Positions 19,380 to 29,507 of a stretch of 64,000 nt of DNA are shown one piece after another. The DNA is taken from positions 5,599,045 to 5,663,044 of the forward strand of contig NZ_CP026604.1 of NCBI RefSeq assembly GCF_003063625.1, read 5' to 3'. Every line of letters begins with the position of its first letter. Positions within the stretch are counted from its first letter, which is position 1. The stretch comes from Saccharobesus litoralis (GTDB lineage Bacteria; Pseudomonadota; Gammaproteobacteria; Enterobacterales; Alteromonadaceae). Position numbers and translations under genes: made by a program. The notes under the pieces are model-generated. The model did not search any database and was not told where the DNA came from. It saw only the letters and a list, made by a program, of their open reading frames with translations.

Positions 19380-20035
19380 AAGCCGATAAACCCTTGCTCT
19401 AAACTCATAGCATATACTTTAATCGTTAATTCTAGGTTAGGATGTTCTTTTACGACCAACTGAAAGTCTTCCCAACGAAACTGCCATTCCAATACCTCTG
19501 TTTTAGCTAAAAAAGTATAGAGATCGCGATAACTGCCTCGTAACGACAAAGCTACGCCGTGTTTGTATAAATTAAGATCTTTTAAGCCTGCGTCTGGTGA
19601 CAGCATGGCTGTTGGTTCAAGAGTTTCAAATTTAACAACCTGAATACCATTCATTTGACTTAACATGTCACGAACAACGCGCGCCATGTTTTTCGCTTTC
19701 AATAAGCGCCCCGTACTCGTGGTTAATTCAGTATTAACCGCTTGTAGTTGGTTATTTAATTGTTCAATTTTTTGCGCTAACGAAATATTGGGGTCAGTTT
19801 GTAAATGACTTTCAAACTGCGCATTAACCGCCAATAAGCTATTTAATTCGCGCTCGTTACTTTTAACCGTTTGCGCAATTTTGTCTGACTTCAACCAGAT
19901 AGGTTCAATAATATTAAAAAAGCCAACAAATAAAACCAATACTACGCCAGACGCCAGTGTCATGACTTTTTCACGCGTGCTCAGTTGCTGATATTTACCT
20001 TGAATTTGTTGCCACTGTTCAGTCATAGCCGACAC
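19376..20035 (-). CDS. mshJ: MSHA biogenesis protein MshJ (PilO-like)
   Basis: A 219-residue bitopic protein: cytoplasmic N-terminus, membrane helix at about 28-45 (VMTLASGVVLVLFVGFFNII), periplasmic coiled coil (about 60-120) and a small ferredoxin-like domain, the PilO arrangement. It forms part of the inner-membrane alignment complex with MshI and the PilN-like protein. It shares one base with the upstream gene. Confidence 0.88.
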   Translation of the reverse strand: MSAMTEQWQQIQGKYQQLSTREKVMTLASGVVLVLFVGFFNIIEPIWLKSDKIAQTVKSNERELNSLLAVNAQFESHLQTDPNISLAQKIEQLNNQLQAVNTELTTSTGRLLKAKNMARVVRDMLSQMNGIQVVKFETLEPTAMLSPDAGLKDLNLYKHGVALSLRGSYRDLYTFLAKTEVLEWQFRWEDFQLVVKEHPNLELTIKVYAMSLEQGFIGL

Positions 20036-20676
20036 TAGTTTTTCTCCGCTAGTTTTTGTTCTATGAGGCCAGTAGCGTCAATGGTTAATGCTCGGTCATT
20101 CGCCACTTCAAAAATACTATATTGGCCGTCTGCCTGACTGGATAATTCAACCTTGTTTAATGTTCGCCCGCGAAAGTGAGTTGACTGGCTAATATGGTCG
20201 ATCCACAACGGCAAGGTTGCTGGCTTTTTTGTCGCTCCGCGAATTACCACATCTTGACGATTATAGGCGATGGCAGTGATCCATAAACTTTGATCACGAA
20301 AATCGGCTAAATCATACATTAAACCAGAAAAGCCCGATTGCCTTTCATCCAAGGTATCGCCTTTAATCGCTCTAATTAAACTGCGCTTATTTTTTATTTC
20401 ACTTTCAAGCGTTTCAACCTTCTTGACCAACACTGGATCAAATCCATGAGCCGTGGCTTTTTGCTTGAGTGATTCGTTTTCTTGCTTTGTGCGGTTTAAC
20501 GACTGGGAAAGTTCTTGCTGCTTGGCTAACAGACTCGTGTGCTGGTGATCAGCACAACCATACATTAAAGCCATACACAGTAATGCAGTTAGCCAACAAT
20601 ACAGTACGACTTTAAGGCTAAGTGGATCAGGCTTGGGTTTAAACTCTTCAAGGTAAAAGTTAACGCTTGTTTTCAT
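20035..20676 (-). CDS. PilN-like MSHA biogenesis protein (MshI2 type)
   Basis: A 213-residue bitopic protein with the short N-terminal MshI/PilM-binding peptide (SVNFYLEEFKPK; PilN usually has an INLLPWR-type motif here), a membrane segment at about 23-43 (LKVVLYCWLTALLCMALMY) and a periplasmic coiled coil followed by a small domain. ATG 20676 is used because GAGG lies 6 nt upstream; an upstream TTG is in frame. It overlaps mshI by 17 bp. In Vibrio loci this position is sometimes called mshI2. The symbol is left blank as naming varies. Confidence 0.85.
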   Translation of the reverse strand: MKTSVNFYLEEFKPKPDPLSLKVVLYCWLTALLCMALMYGCADHQHTSLLAKQQELSQSLNRTKQENESLKQKATAHGFDPVLVKKVETLESEIKNKRSLIRAIKGDTLDERQSGFSGLMYDLADFRDQSLWITAIAYNRQDVVIRGATKKPATLPLWIDHISQSTHFRGRTLNKVELSSQADGQYSIFEVANDRALTIDATGLIEQKLAEKN

Positions 20677-21616
20677 TAACAACCTCAGTGTTTTGCATCT
20701 GCCTAACTGCCACTGCGCTGGCGACTAAAAAGCCATAGTGCTGAGTGTCACCGTTTAAATATTGCGCTAGCCAGTTTTTCAATGGTAATACGGGGATCGG
20801 AAAGTTAGCTCCCACCTTTTCAATAAGCATAGCTTCGTTAGCATTAGGTACAGCTAAATAAACTTTTTTAACTGGCGCTTGACGCAACTGACTTTCAAAG
20901 TAGTCTAGCGAGCGTTGGATCTCTAAACTTAAATTATCTGCCGCGCCATGGCTAATTTCTAGCTCGGCAAACTGATGCAGTTTATTGTAACCGCGAATGC
21001 GCCGGTAAAAATAAAGCTGGCCTTGTTTGACAATCTGTAACAGTAATTCTTCATTTTCCTGTTGGGTTATCAACATAACTGCATCATCAGATTGCCCAAA
21101 AGCCTCGCTATAAGCCAGCTCTTCAATGCCGATCTGATTGAGTATTATTTTTCGCTCTAAAACTAACTTGATCAAACTTTCAACTAATGGCCGCTTAGCG
21201 GCCACCAAATTAACTTTACTTTGTCCAAAAGGCTGAGCCGCTACATCAAAATAGTCGACTAGCATGTCTTCCAAGTTACCGGGAATATAATCTTTGGCTG
21301 AATATTTTAATGCCGACGCCAAATCCTCTTCAGCAACATCAGGCTTGTCGACCGCAATAACATTGTATTGATGACCACCTAAGACAATATCCAAAGACGT
21401 GGTTTCGAGCTTATGACGCGATAATAACTCTTTAACGCTGGATTCGATTTGTTGAGCATCCGCAATTTCGATCCAATCCGCTAAAAATACATCGTCTTGC
21501 TGCCAAGCGTAACTAACTAAAAAAGCGGCTTGGCTAGATATAAACAAAGCACCAGCATATTCAGGCTGAACCTGTTTATTGAATTTTGCAATAATACGCT
21601 CAATTAATGGATGCAT
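20660..21616 (-). CDS. mshI: MSHA biogenesis protein MshI (PilM-like)
   Basis: A 318-residue cytoplasmic protein with an actin-like PilM fold by family. It begins MHPLIERIIAKF and lacks membrane segments. It is the first gene of the MSHA biogenesis run. Its start is 173 bp from the divergent PLP-enzyme gene, so the msh promoter probably lies in 21617-21789. Confidence 0.87.
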   Translation of the reverse strand: MHPLIERIIAKFNKQVQPEYAGALFISSQAAFLVSYAWQQDDVFLADWIEIADAQQIESSVKELLSRHKLETTSLDIVLGGHQYNVIAVDKPDVAEEDLASALKYSAKDYIPGNLEDMLVDYFDVAAQPFGQSKVNLVAAKRPLVESLIKLVLERKIILNQIGIEELAYSEAFGQSDDAVMLITQQENEELLLQIVKQGQLYFYRRIRGYNKLHQFAELEISHGAADNLSLEIQRSLDYFESQLRQAPVKKVYLAVPNANEAMLIEKVGANFPIPVLPLKNWLAQYLNGDTQHYGFLVASAVAVRQMQNTEVVNENKR

Positions 21617-21789
21617 GGATGTCTATTCTACTTATTTTTGCAAACCGAAATGAAAATAACACAAAGCAATAAGAAACTCGGATTGCGATGCGTTGCTAAT
21701 CGAACAACCGACAAGATCTAGCAACTTTGAGTGTTTTATAGCATTATTGACCAAATCCGCTATTTTTCCAAGCCTTTCCTAGTCTTAGC

Positions 21790-22707
21790 ATGTTTAATTT
21801 GCCTAGTCCGTTACAACAAATTAATAGCCCATTACTCAAGCAATCCGCTGTTAATTTGTGGTTAAAACGAGATGATTTAATCCACTCTCAAATCTCTGGT
21901 AATAAACTCCGTAAATTAACCGGCTATTTGCAGCAAAAGCCACAACACATTATTAGTTTTGGTGGGGCATTTAGTAATCACTTACATGCGTTAGCCGCTG
22001 CATGTCAAAACCAACAAATAAAATTAACCGCAATCGTACGTGGTGAAGCAAGCCAGCAACACAACGCCACTTTAACCGCGCTGCATAATATCGGCGCAAA
22101 CCTACACTTTGTCGACCGGCAAACCTACAAATTGCGCAATAATGCGGATTATTTGGCACAACTACAGGCAAATAACCCCAAGGCGACAATAATTCCCGAA
22201 GGCGGTTACGGTCACTTAGGGTTGCATGGCTTAGCCACATTATTAAATGAAGTGCGCCAACAATTAAAGGCTGACTATTTTGTCTGCCCAGTCGGATCTG
22301 GCACCACGTTGGCTGGATTGTGTAAGCATAAAAAACACCATGAAAAACTACTTGGTATCTGCGCGATTAAAGGCGGTGAATATTTGGCACAAGAAGTAGC
22401 GCAGCTAGCACAACGTGCAACGGATGACTTTAGCCTGAACTGCGATTTTCATTTTGGCGGTTTTGCCAAAATTAAGCCTGAACTCATCGATTTTTGTATT
22501 GAATTTTATCAGCAACACAATGTGCTGCTTGATCCTGTATATACCAGTAAAGCTATGTACGCAGTCTATCAGCTGATTGCCCAAGGGCATTTTACCAAGC
22601 AGAGCAACATAGTTTTTATTCATACTGGCGGCTTACAAGGTTGGCAAGGCATGATTGAGCGACAGCTGCTCAGTAACTTGCAAATAAACGCTTTAGGATT
22701 AAATTAA
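21790..22707 (+). CDS. PLP-dependent enzyme, ACC deaminase / D-cysteine desulfhydrase family
   Basis: A 305-residue fold-type II PLP enzyme. The PLP lysine is in SGNKLRKL (about 37-44), the substrate/PLP region in SFGGAFSNHLHALA, the glycine loop in PVGSGTTLAGL and the C-terminal FIHTGGLQGW. The family covers 1-aminocyclopropane-1-carboxylate deaminases and D-cysteine desulfhydrases; substrate cannot be decided from sequence alone. D-cysteine desulfhydrase-like activity is more usual in marine gammaproteobacteria. It is the only plus-strand gene between mshI and mshH and splits those two genes. Confidence 0.87.
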   Translation: MFNLPSPLQQINSPLLKQSAVNLWLKRDDLIHSQISGNKLRKLTGYLQQKPQHIISFGGAFSNHLHALAAACQNQQIKLTAIVRGEASQQHNATLTALHNIGANLHFVDRQTYKLRNNADYLAQLQANNPKATIIPEGGYGHLGLHGLATLLNEVRQQLKADYFVCPVGSGTTLAGLCKHKKHHEKLLGICAIKGGEYLAQEVAQLAQRATDDFSLNCDFHFGGFAKIKPELIDFCIEFYQQHNVLLDPVYTSKAMYAVYQLIAQGHFTKQSNIVFIHTGGLQGWQGMIERQLLSNLQINALGLN

Positions 22708-22714
22708 TCCTAAA
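22692..22714. terminator. AT-rich inverted repeat between convergent genes
   Basis: A perfect 10-bp stem TTTAGGATTA / TAATCCTAAA with a 3-nt loop overlaps the stop of the PLP-enzyme gene and lies just before the mshH stop. It is AT-rich, so it would be a weak bidirectional terminator. Confidence 0.45.
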
Positions 22715-22726
22715 TTTAGGGCGCAA

Positions 22727-24667
22727 TTAAATAAACTCGTTCAGCGCTTGATTAAAATAACTACCTTGTCCGCCGTGTATATTTAGCGCTTTTAACTGTG
22801 ACCATTCTTCTTCACTTTCAATACCATAGCCAAACACCCGTACTCCGCCAGCACAGTTAGCCAATAAGCTGCGAATAAACAATTGGTTTTCGGGGTGCTG
22901 ATCTATGTTACGAATAATACTGGAGTGCAGTTTTATGTAAGCGATAGGATGTTGTTTAACATAACTCGAATTGATTACATATTGCCCGACTTGCTCGACA
23001 AGTAAACGTATACCCTTGTCACATAATTGCTGCAACACGTCGGTTAGTTTGTCACTATGTTGATACAAATTGTATTCAGTTAAACTAATGATCAGGCGAT
23101 CATTGGCCGTTTCATGCTCTTGTAAAAATGCGAACAGCCATTGACAAAATTCAGCATCGAGCAATGAATCGACACTGATATTGATACAACTACTTTGCGT
23201 ACTTGAAGCATCTTGGTTAAATAAATCAAATAATTTACGCAGGGCTAGCTTTTCAATCTCACTCTGTAATCCACATTTATGCGCCATCGGCATAAACACC
23301 CCAGCTTGCAACATTTTGCCTTCACTATCGCGAACTTTAAGCGTGGCCTCTTGATGATGGATAGCTTGATCACGCACCGACAATATTGGCTGGAAATACA
23401 ACACAAAACTTTCTTGCTGCAAAGCACGTTCTATAAAAGTACGCCACTTTAATGAGCCCATCGCAATTTCACGTGGTTTATCTTCATCTTCATACATAAA
23501 CCAGCCGACATGGCCTTCTAACTGTGCGCGACGCAAGGCCATATCAGCCTCAGATAGAATTTTAAATGCCTTATCTTGATTGGTGAATCGTGCGATACCA
23601 ATGTGGAAAAAACAATCTGGGTTAACTGAATTAGGCAAGTCTAAACGCTGTAATCGACGCACCAAGTTATCAGCATGCTTCATAAGATCTCGCTCTGCAA
23701 TACCCAGCATAAGTACGGCTATTTCAGCGTAGGCACGGCGGGCAAGTAAAGGTTCTGGCGATAATCTAAATGTTTGATTAAGTATACTAACGGTACTGCT
23801 TAGTATTTGGTGGGCTTGTTCAACCCCGTATTCGTTTTCTATGCGGTCGAGTTCCTGCAAATGCAGCAACAGCACAGCTCCGCCTAAACTATTAGAATCA
23901 TCGGCGAGAGCGGCATCGAACCTATGATCAAAAAACAAACGGTTACCTATGCCAAGTTCAGGATCAAGAAAAGTTTGACTGCGGATAAATTTATCAACTC
24001 GATTTTGCTCTTTGCGCGTCCAAGCTAGCTCATCTAGCAAAGAATCAACCAAGCGAATGACAGAGCGATATTTAATCTGTTCCGAGCGTCGTTTAGCGAT
24101 ACCCAATTTACGCGCTTTACGCTCTAATTTACGAAACTTACCTTCAACCACATCTGCCAGTAAATAAACTATGCTGGCCAGTAATAAAATTAATATAAAG
24201 CCACAAGCAATACTGGTTAGCAAGAAACGCGTTGAAATTAACGTATAAACAAATTCGAGCTTAGCATCAGCGGTTTGAATAGTGTGTGACGCCTGCCAAC
24301 TTAAAACCTGTTCTTTGTGGAACCTGAATACACGAGGTATTGACTGTTTGTTTAAATCAAGCTGTTTTGGTTCAAGCTCTTTTGATTCCAGCTCTTTTGA
24401 CTCAAGAACGCGGGGAAAAACATGAATAGCATCAAATTGTTGTGACCAAGCCAAGGATGTTAATTGGCTATATGTAATGGTTTGCCAACTGACTTGCTCA
24501 ACCGGTAAGTCGGCAAATTTAGCTTGGTAGTGCTGACTATTCTCAGCACTATGAATTAAATTAAAAACCACACAGATCAATATCAACACTTGCGCGAGTG
24601 CAGCAATAATATAATTACGCCATAATCTGACCGCCCTAACGGACGTTTTTAACGGCAGTTTATTCAT
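22727..24667 (-). CDS. csrD: MshH/CsrD: degenerate GGDEF-EAL membrane regulator
   Basis: A 646-residue protein with membrane helices near 15-35 and 150-172, a HAMP-like linker, a GGDEF-fold domain (about 225-385) whose signature is replaced by RRAYAEIAVL, and an EAL-fold domain (about 400-646) reading QEATLK where active enzymes have E-A/G-L. It should therefore be catalytically inactive toward c-di-GMP. In E. coli, CsrD directs CsrB/CsrC sRNA decay by RNase E. In Vibrio the orthologue mshH sits at the start of the MSHA locus. The periplasmic loop contains a short Glu-Leu/Ser-Lys repeat (ESKELESKELEPKQLD). Confidence 0.88.
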   Translation of the reverse strand: MNKLPLKTSVRAVRLWRNYIIAALAQVLILICVVFNLIHSAENSQHYQAKFADLPVEQVSWQTITYSQLTSLAWSQQFDAIHVFPRVLESKELESKELEPKQLDLNKQSIPRVFRFHKEQVLSWQASHTIQTADAKLEFVYTLISTRFLLTSIACGFILILLLASIVYLLADVVEGKFRKLERKARKLGIAKRRSEQIKYRSVIRLVDSLLDELAWTRKEQNRVDKFIRSQTFLDPELGIGNRLFFDHRFDAALADDSNSLGGAVLLLHLQELDRIENEYGVEQAHQILSSTVSILNQTFRLSPEPLLARRAYAEIAVLMLGIAERDLMKHADNLVRRLQRLDLPNSVNPDCFFHIGIARFTNQDKAFKILSEADMALRRAQLEGHVGWFMYEDEDKPREIAMGSLKWRTFIERALQQESFVLYFQPILSVRDQAIHHQEATLKVRDSEGKMLQAGVFMPMAHKCGLQSEIEKLALRKLFDLFNQDASSTQSSCINISVDSLLDAEFCQWLFAFLQEHETANDRLIISLTEYNLYQHSDKLTDVLQQLCDKGIRLLVEQVGQYVINSSYVKQHPIAYIKLHSSIIRNIDQHPENQLFIRSLLANCAGGVRVFGYGIESEEEWSQLKALNIHGGQGSYFNQALNEFI

Positions 24668-24826
24668 CCCTAATTAGCCTGTCTTTGTATATACAGCTTA
24701 AAGTTAGTTGAATTTCGACAACGCAGCAACCATTAAACTCGATATTTATCCCAAGCAAATTCAACTAAGGTAATTCAGTAATGGATGTTATGAAGGCTGC
24801 CGTTAATTGCAGAGGAACAATAAAGA

Positions 24827-24846
24827 GTGGAAGGCGCACCTTCCAC
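24827..24846 (-). terminator. Terminator of the ilv operon
   Basis: A perfect 8-bp stem GTGGAAGG / CCTTCCAC with a 4-nt loop lies 14 bp beyond the ilvA stop. On the minus strand it is followed by the T-rich TCTTTATTG. This is a good candidate for the end of the ilv transcript. The rest of 24668-24860 shows nothing recognisable. Confidence 0.7.
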
Positions 24847-24860
24847 ATAAGAAGTAATAC

Positions 24861-26402
24861 TTAGGCTTTTAAAAAATATTGATAAGCTGGGTTCTCTGTC
24901 TCATCCGAGAAGTTATAACCTAAGGTAGATAAATGATTTTGTAAATCATTGACTTCATTTTCAGGCACATCAAAACCAACCAGCACCATAGCCTCTGCCG
25001 CATCATGATTACGATAGTGAAATAAGGTAATATTCCACAATCCACCTAATGTGTGTAAGAAGCTAGGTAACGCACCTGGTAGTTGTGGAAACACGAAACT
25101 ATACAAGCGCTCATTTGGTAAGTTTTCAACTCGGCCACCTATCATATAACGCACATGCAACTTGGCGACTTCATTATCACTTAAATCAACCCAGTCTATA
25201 CCTTCATTGGTTAAATCAGCCAACACTTCTTTAAGCTCATCTTCACCACGACGTAAACGCACCCCGACAAATACATTGGCCGACTGGTCTGGCGTATATC
25301 GATAGTTAAACTCGGTAATTGTGCGACTACCTAATACATCACAAAATTCACGGAAGGCGCCTTTAACCTCAGGAATAGTTGCGGCAATTACGGCTTCACG
25401 CCCTTCACCTAGTTCACAACGCTCAGACACATAACGCAAAGTATGGAAGTTAATATTAGAACCACACAAAATAGCTGCAAATTGTTGCTTGTTGTCCAGA
25501 TCTTTATCAACTAACCATTTCTTAATGCCAGCAACTGACAAAGCGCCCGCCGGTTCGGCGATCACTCGGGTATCATCAAAAATATCTTTGATCGCAGCGC
25601 AGATCTCATCCGTTGATACAGTAATCACTTCGTCTATATACTGTCGACATAACCGAAACGTTTCCGCACCGATAGTACGCACAGCAACACCGTCAGCAAA
25701 AATACCAACAGTGTCTAACGTTGTTTGCTTGCCCTGCTCTAATGCATCTTTTAAACAAGCCGATTCTTGCGCTTCAACTGCAACAATACGAATTTTAGGG
25801 TTAAGCTGCTTAAGGTAAACGGCAATACCAGCGGCTAAACCACCGCCACCAACTGCAATAAAAATAGTATCGATATCGCGTTTTGCATCAAATAATTCTT
25901 TAGCAATAGTGCCTTGCCCCGCGATCACATCAGGATCGTCAAACGGGTGGATCATAGTTAAACCATGATGCTGAGATAAGCGTAAGGCTTCTGCGCTGGC
26001 TGCATCGAAGTTTTTACCATGTAAAACGACATTAACCCAATCGCCACCAAAACTGCGCACCGCGCTAACTTTGATCTCTGGCGTGGTTTCCGGCATAACG
26101 ATAGTCGCTTTGGTTTGCATACGGTTAGCTGAGTAAGCTAATCCTTGCGCATGATTACCGGCTGAGGCAGCAATAACACCACGATCGCGCTGATCGTCGC
26201 TTAACGAAGCTAGCTTATTGTAAGCGCCACGTAACTTGAACGATTTAACCGGTTGTTGATCTTCACGTTTGAGCCAAATATCGTGACCCAATCGCTCAGA
26301 TAATTTACTCATGAAATTGAGATCGGTATTTTTTGCCACATCATAAACCGGCGCTAATAAGATCTTACGTAAATATTCTTCAGGGCTGATAGGGTCAGAC
26401 AT
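24861..26402 (-). CDS. ilvA: Threonine ammonia-lyase, biosynthetic
   Basis: First committed enzyme of isoleucine synthesis: L-threonine to 2-oxobutanoate and ammonia, PLP-dependent. ATG 26402 (513 residues, MSDPISPEEYLRK) fits the usual length of about 514; a 16-residue longer reading is less likely. The PLP lysine is in KSFKLRGAY, the glycine loop in VGGGGLAAG, and two C-terminal ACT-like regulatory domains (about 330-510) would mediate isoleucine feedback inhibition. Last gene of ilvGMEDA. Confidence 0.96.
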   Translation of the reverse strand: MSDPISPEEYLRKILLAPVYDVAKNTDLNFMSKLSERLGHDIWLKREDQQPVKSFKLRGAYNKLASLSDDQRDRGVIAASAGNHAQGLAYSANRMQTKATIVMPETTPEIKVSAVRSFGGDWVNVVLHGKNFDAASAEALRLSQHHGLTMIHPFDDPDVIAGQGTIAKELFDAKRDIDTIFIAVGGGGLAAGIAVYLKQLNPKIRIVAVEAQESACLKDALEQGKQTTLDTVGIFADGVAVRTIGAETFRLCRQYIDEVITVSTDEICAAIKDIFDDTRVIAEPAGALSVAGIKKWLVDKDLDNKQQFAAILCGSNINFHTLRYVSERCELGEGREAVIAATIPEVKGAFREFCDVLGSRTITEFNYRYTPDQSANVFVGVRLRRGEDELKEVLADLTNEGIDWVDLSDNEVAKLHVRYMIGGRVENLPNERLYSFVFPQLPGALPSFLHTLGGLWNITLFHYRNHDAAEAMVLVGFDVPENEVNDLQNHLSTLGYNFSDETENPAYQYFLKA

Positions 26403-26448
26403 CTTTTTAAAATCCGTTACTTGAATGGAACAATTGTTTTTAAACAAC

Positions 26449-26471
26449 AAAGCCGCTGCAAGAGCGACTTT
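26449..26471 (-). terminator. Possible weak terminator after ilvD
   Basis: A 9-bp stem with one mismatch (AAAGCCGCT / AGCGACTTT) and a 5-nt loop in the ilvD-ilvA gap. On the minus strand it is followed by TTTGTTGTTT. It may reduce rather than stop transcription into ilvA. Confidence 0.45.
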
Positions 26472-26524
26472 GGTAGTATTTCGAGATTAACTTATCTTAC
26501 AAGCTTTTTGGCATAAACCAAAAA

Positions 26525-28366
26525 TCACTTGAACATTGATTTATCGCGCACCGCACCTTTATCGGCGGAAGTGGCAAACATACCAAACGTCTTAAGTGCA
26601 AATGACACTTTACGTGGGCGCTCTTTCTCTGGCTGCCAACCTAACTGGTCACGTTCAACACGACGCTCGGCAAGCTCTTCTTCCGATAAACGCAGTGAGA
26701 TTGAACGCTTAGGAATGTCGATATCAATTATATCGCCATTCTTAACTAACCCGATTGCGCCACCACTTGCTGCTTCTGGTGAAATATGACCGATAGATAA
26801 ACCCGATGTACCGCCAGAGAATCGACCATCAGTGATCAATGCACACGCTTTACCTAAACCTTTTGATTTAAGGAAAGTCGTAGGATAAAGCATCTCCTGC
26901 ATACCCGGACCACCTTTCGGGCCTTCATAGCGGATAACAACCACTTCACCGGCTTTAACTTCGTCACCTAAAATGCCTTTAACCGCATCGTCTTGGCTTT
27001 CATATACAATCGCAGGGCCAGAGAAAGTTAAGCATTCTTCATCAACACCCGCGGTTTTTACGATACAACCATCAACCGCGATATTACCGTCTAATACGGC
27101 TAAGCCACCTTCCTGTGAATAAGCGTGTTCAACACTGCGAATACAACCATTTTCACGGTCGTCATCTAAGGTCGGGTAGCGACAGTTTTGTGAAAACGCT
27201 TGAGTAGTACGAATACCAGCTGGACCGGCTTTGTAGAACTCCTTAACCGCTTCATCTTCCGTAGTGATCACATCCCACTTAGCTAATACCTCTTTTAATG
27301 TACCGCCTGCAACATGGGTCACATCAGTATTTAACAAACCACCACGATCAAGTTCAGCTAATAATCCCAGAACACCACCCGCTCTATGCACGTCTTCCAT
27401 ATGGTACTTATTACCCGCTGGCGCAACACGACTTAAGTGCGGAATGCGACGCGACATCGCATCGATATCCGTCATAGTGAAATCAACTTCACCTTCTTGT
27501 GCAGCCGCCAATAAGTGCAAGATAGTATTGGTTGAGCCGCCCATGGAAATATCCAATGCCATGGCATTTTCAAACGCTTTACGGTTAGCAATACTGCGAG
27601 GCAATACTGACTCATCGTCATTCTTATAATATTGCTCGCACAGCTCTACGATGCGGCTACCGGCTTGTTTAAATAAACCTTCACGATCAGCGTGAGTGGC
27701 TAATAATGAACCGTTACCCGGTAAAGATAAGCCAAGCGCTTCGGTTAAACAGTTCATTGAGTTGGCGGTAAACATACCTGAACAAGAACCACAGGTTGGG
27801 CAAGCTGAGCGTTCAATCTTATCACTCTCTTCATCAGACACATCAGGGTTAGCACCGGCGATCATGGCGTCAACTAAGTCTAAGTGAATGATTTGGTCAG
27901 AAAGCTTGGTTTTACCGGCTTCCATTGGCCCACCTGATACAAAGATCACTGGAATATTTAAACGCATAGAAGCGTTTAACATGCCCGGTGTGATTTTGTC
28001 ACAGTTAGAAATACAAACGATGGCATCGGCACAATGTGCATTAACCATGTATTCCACAGAATCAGCAATCAAATCACGCGAAGGTAAGCTGTAAAGCATA
28101 CCGTCATGTCCCATGGCGATACCATCATCAACGGCTATGGTGTTAAATTCTTTGGCCACACCACCCGCAGCTTCAATGCTACGCGCAACTAATTGCCCCA
28201 TATCTTTTAAATGCACATGGCCTGGTACAAACTGAGTGAAAGAGTTAGCGACAGCAATAATCGGCTTACCGAAATCACCATCATTCATACCTGTTGCACG
28301 CCATAATGCACGTGCACCTGCCATATTACGGCCTTGAGTCGAGGTTGCAGATCTTAACTTTGGCAT
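26525..28366 (-). CDS. ilvD: Dihydroxy-acid dehydratase
   Basis: A 613-residue Fe-S enzyme converting 2,3-dihydroxy-3-methyl acids to 2-oxo acids in isoleucine and valine synthesis. Cluster-ligand regions are visible as [12 protein letters not shown] and [21 protein letters not shown], and the C-terminal [19 protein letters not shown] is typical. Length matches E. coli IlvD (616). It follows ilvE after a 200-bp gap that contains a terminator-like hairpin, so ilvDA may also have its own promoter. Confidence 0.98.
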   Translation of the reverse strand: MPKLRSATSTQGRNMAGARALWRATGMNDGDFGKPIIAVANSFTQFVPGHVHLKDMGQLVARSIEAAGGVAKEFNTIAVDDGIAMGHDGMLYSLPSRDLIADSVEYMVNAHCADAIVCISNCDKITPGMLNASMRLNIPVIFVSGGPMEAGKTKLSDQIIHLDLVDAMIAGANPDVSDEESDKIERSACPTCGSCSGMFTANSMNCLTEALGLSLPGNGSLLATHADREGLFKQAGSRIVELCEQYYKNDDESVLPRSIANRKAFENAMALDISMGGSTNTILHLLAAAQEGEVDFTMTDIDAMSRRIPHLSRVAPAGNKYHMEDVHRAGGVLGLLAELDRGGLLNTDVTHVAGGTLKEVLAKWDVITTEDEAVKEFYKAGPAGIRTTQAFSQNCRYPTLDDDRENGCIRSVEHAYSQEGGLAVLDGNIAVDGCIVKTAGVDEECLTFSGPAIVYESQDDAVKGILGDEVKAGEVVVIRYEGPKGGPGMQEMLYPTTFLKSKGLGKACALITDGRFSGGTSGLSIGHISPEAASGGAIGLVKNGDIIDIDIPKRSISLRLSEEELAERRVERDQLGWQPEKERPRKVSFALKTFGMFATSADKGAVRDKSMFK

Positions 28367-28402
28367 AACTTGTCCTGCCTTTTTTTGAACTGTTTATTTG
28401 CT

Positions 28403-28429
28403 AAAAAAGTCGGCGTAGTTCCGACTTTT
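28403..28429 (-). terminator. Rho-independent terminator between ilvE and ilvD
   Basis: A perfect 9-bp stem AAAAGTCGG / CCGACTTTT with a 7-nt loop; on the minus strand the stem runs into six T. It lies downstream of ilvE and would limit read-through into ilvDA. Confidence 0.75.
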
Positions 28430-28470
28430 ATCATAATTTGAGTATGCGTAAGTGCGTTACACATATAATT

Positions 28471-28492
28471 GTAGGCGAGCATTTATGCTTGC
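28471..28492 (+). repeat. REP-like dispersed repeat
   Basis: A 22-bp motif beginning GTAGGCGAGCATTTATGC. Its exact reverse complement occurs at 15039-15060 and near-exact copies occur in the other 99-bp units; a poorer match lies near 4152-4170. The core AGCAT-N2-ATGCT is an imperfect palindrome. Size, palindromy and intergenic location resemble REP-type elements. The flanking AT-rich bases also match the 15-kb copies in part. Confidence 0.6.
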
Positions 28493-28566
28493 GATTTTGG
28501 CAGTAAACCAAAGAAGTAAGACTACCAAAAGTAAGGGCTTATAAGCCAAGGCCCACCTACACAAGA

Positions 28567-29493
28567 TTAGTCAATATAGGTTAACCAGCCATGCTTATCT
28601 TCAGTCACACCTTTTACAGTATCGAAGTAAGCTTTCTGTAACTTTTCAGTGATTGGGCCGCGCTTGCCGTCACCTACAGTGATCTGGTCAACGCTGCGCA
28701 CAGGTACCACTTCAGCGGCACTACCACACATAAAGACTTCATCCGCTAAATATAGAGCTTCACGTGGCAATGCTTGCTCACGAATTTCATAACCCATTTC
28801 TTCAGCTAGGGTAATGATAGTGCTACGTGTAATACCTGGTAAAATGCCTGCAGTTAAAGGAGGTGTGCTGATCACGCCATCTCGAATAACAAACAAGTTT
28901 TCACCTGCACCTTCAGAAACCGTACCATTGTGATCTAAGCCAATACCTTCTACATAACCATGACGCTTAGCTTCAGTGGTAATTAAAATTGAAGATAAGT
29001 AGTTACCACCAGCTTTGGCACCGGTTGGCATGGTATTAGGCGCTAAGCGATTCCAAGAAGTGATCGCAGCATCAACTCCATTTTCTAAGCTTTCTTCACC
29101 CAGGTATGAACCCCACTCTAACGCGATAACAGATACGTCTAGCGGAACTTTAGGTGGGTTAAGACCTAAGCCATGGGCGCCCATAAAACCAAACGGACGA
29201 AGGTAAGCATCTTTAAAGCCATTAGCCTTAATAATATCGATACAAGCTTGGTTTATCTCTTCTTGGCTATAGCCCATATCGAAACGATAAATTTTAGCGG
29301 AGTCAAATAAGCGGCGCGTATGTTCCTTCAAACGGAAAATCGCAGGGCCTTTAGGTGTGTTATAACAACGTACACCTTCAAAAACCGATGAGCCATAGTG
29401 AATTGCGTGACAAACCACGTGAACTTGGGCTTCTTGCCAAGGTTTAACTTCACCGTTGAACCAAATTAGCTCTGGAAAATTAGTATTACTCAT
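28567..29493 (-). CDS. ilvE: Branched-chain amino acid aminotransferase
   Basis: A 308-residue fold-type IV PLP aminotransferase, the last step of Ile/Val/Leu synthesis. The PLP lysine is in GAKAGGNYLSS. The phosphate-binding and substrate regions are in SEGAGENLFVI and GILPGITRSTII. The N-terminal IHYGSSVFEGVRCY is characteristic. Length matches E. coli IlvE (309). It is 14 bp downstream of ilvM. Confidence 0.98.
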   Translation of the reverse strand: MSNTNFPELIWFNGEVKPWQEAQVHVVCHAIHYGSSVFEGVRCYNTPKGPAIFRLKEHTRRLFDSAKIYRFDMGYSQEEINQACIDIIKANGFKDAYLRPFGFMGAHGLGLNPPKVPLDVSVIALEWGSYLGEESLENGVDAAITSWNRLAPNTMPTGAKAGGNYLSSILITTEAKRHGYVEGIGLDHNGTVSEGAGENLFVIRDGVISTPPLTAGILPGITRSTIITLAEEMGYEIREQALPREALYLADEVFMCGSAAEVVPVRSVDQITVGDGKRGPITEKLQKAYFDTVKGVTEDKHGWLTYID

Positions 29494-29507
29494 GGATCTG
29501 TTCCTAA

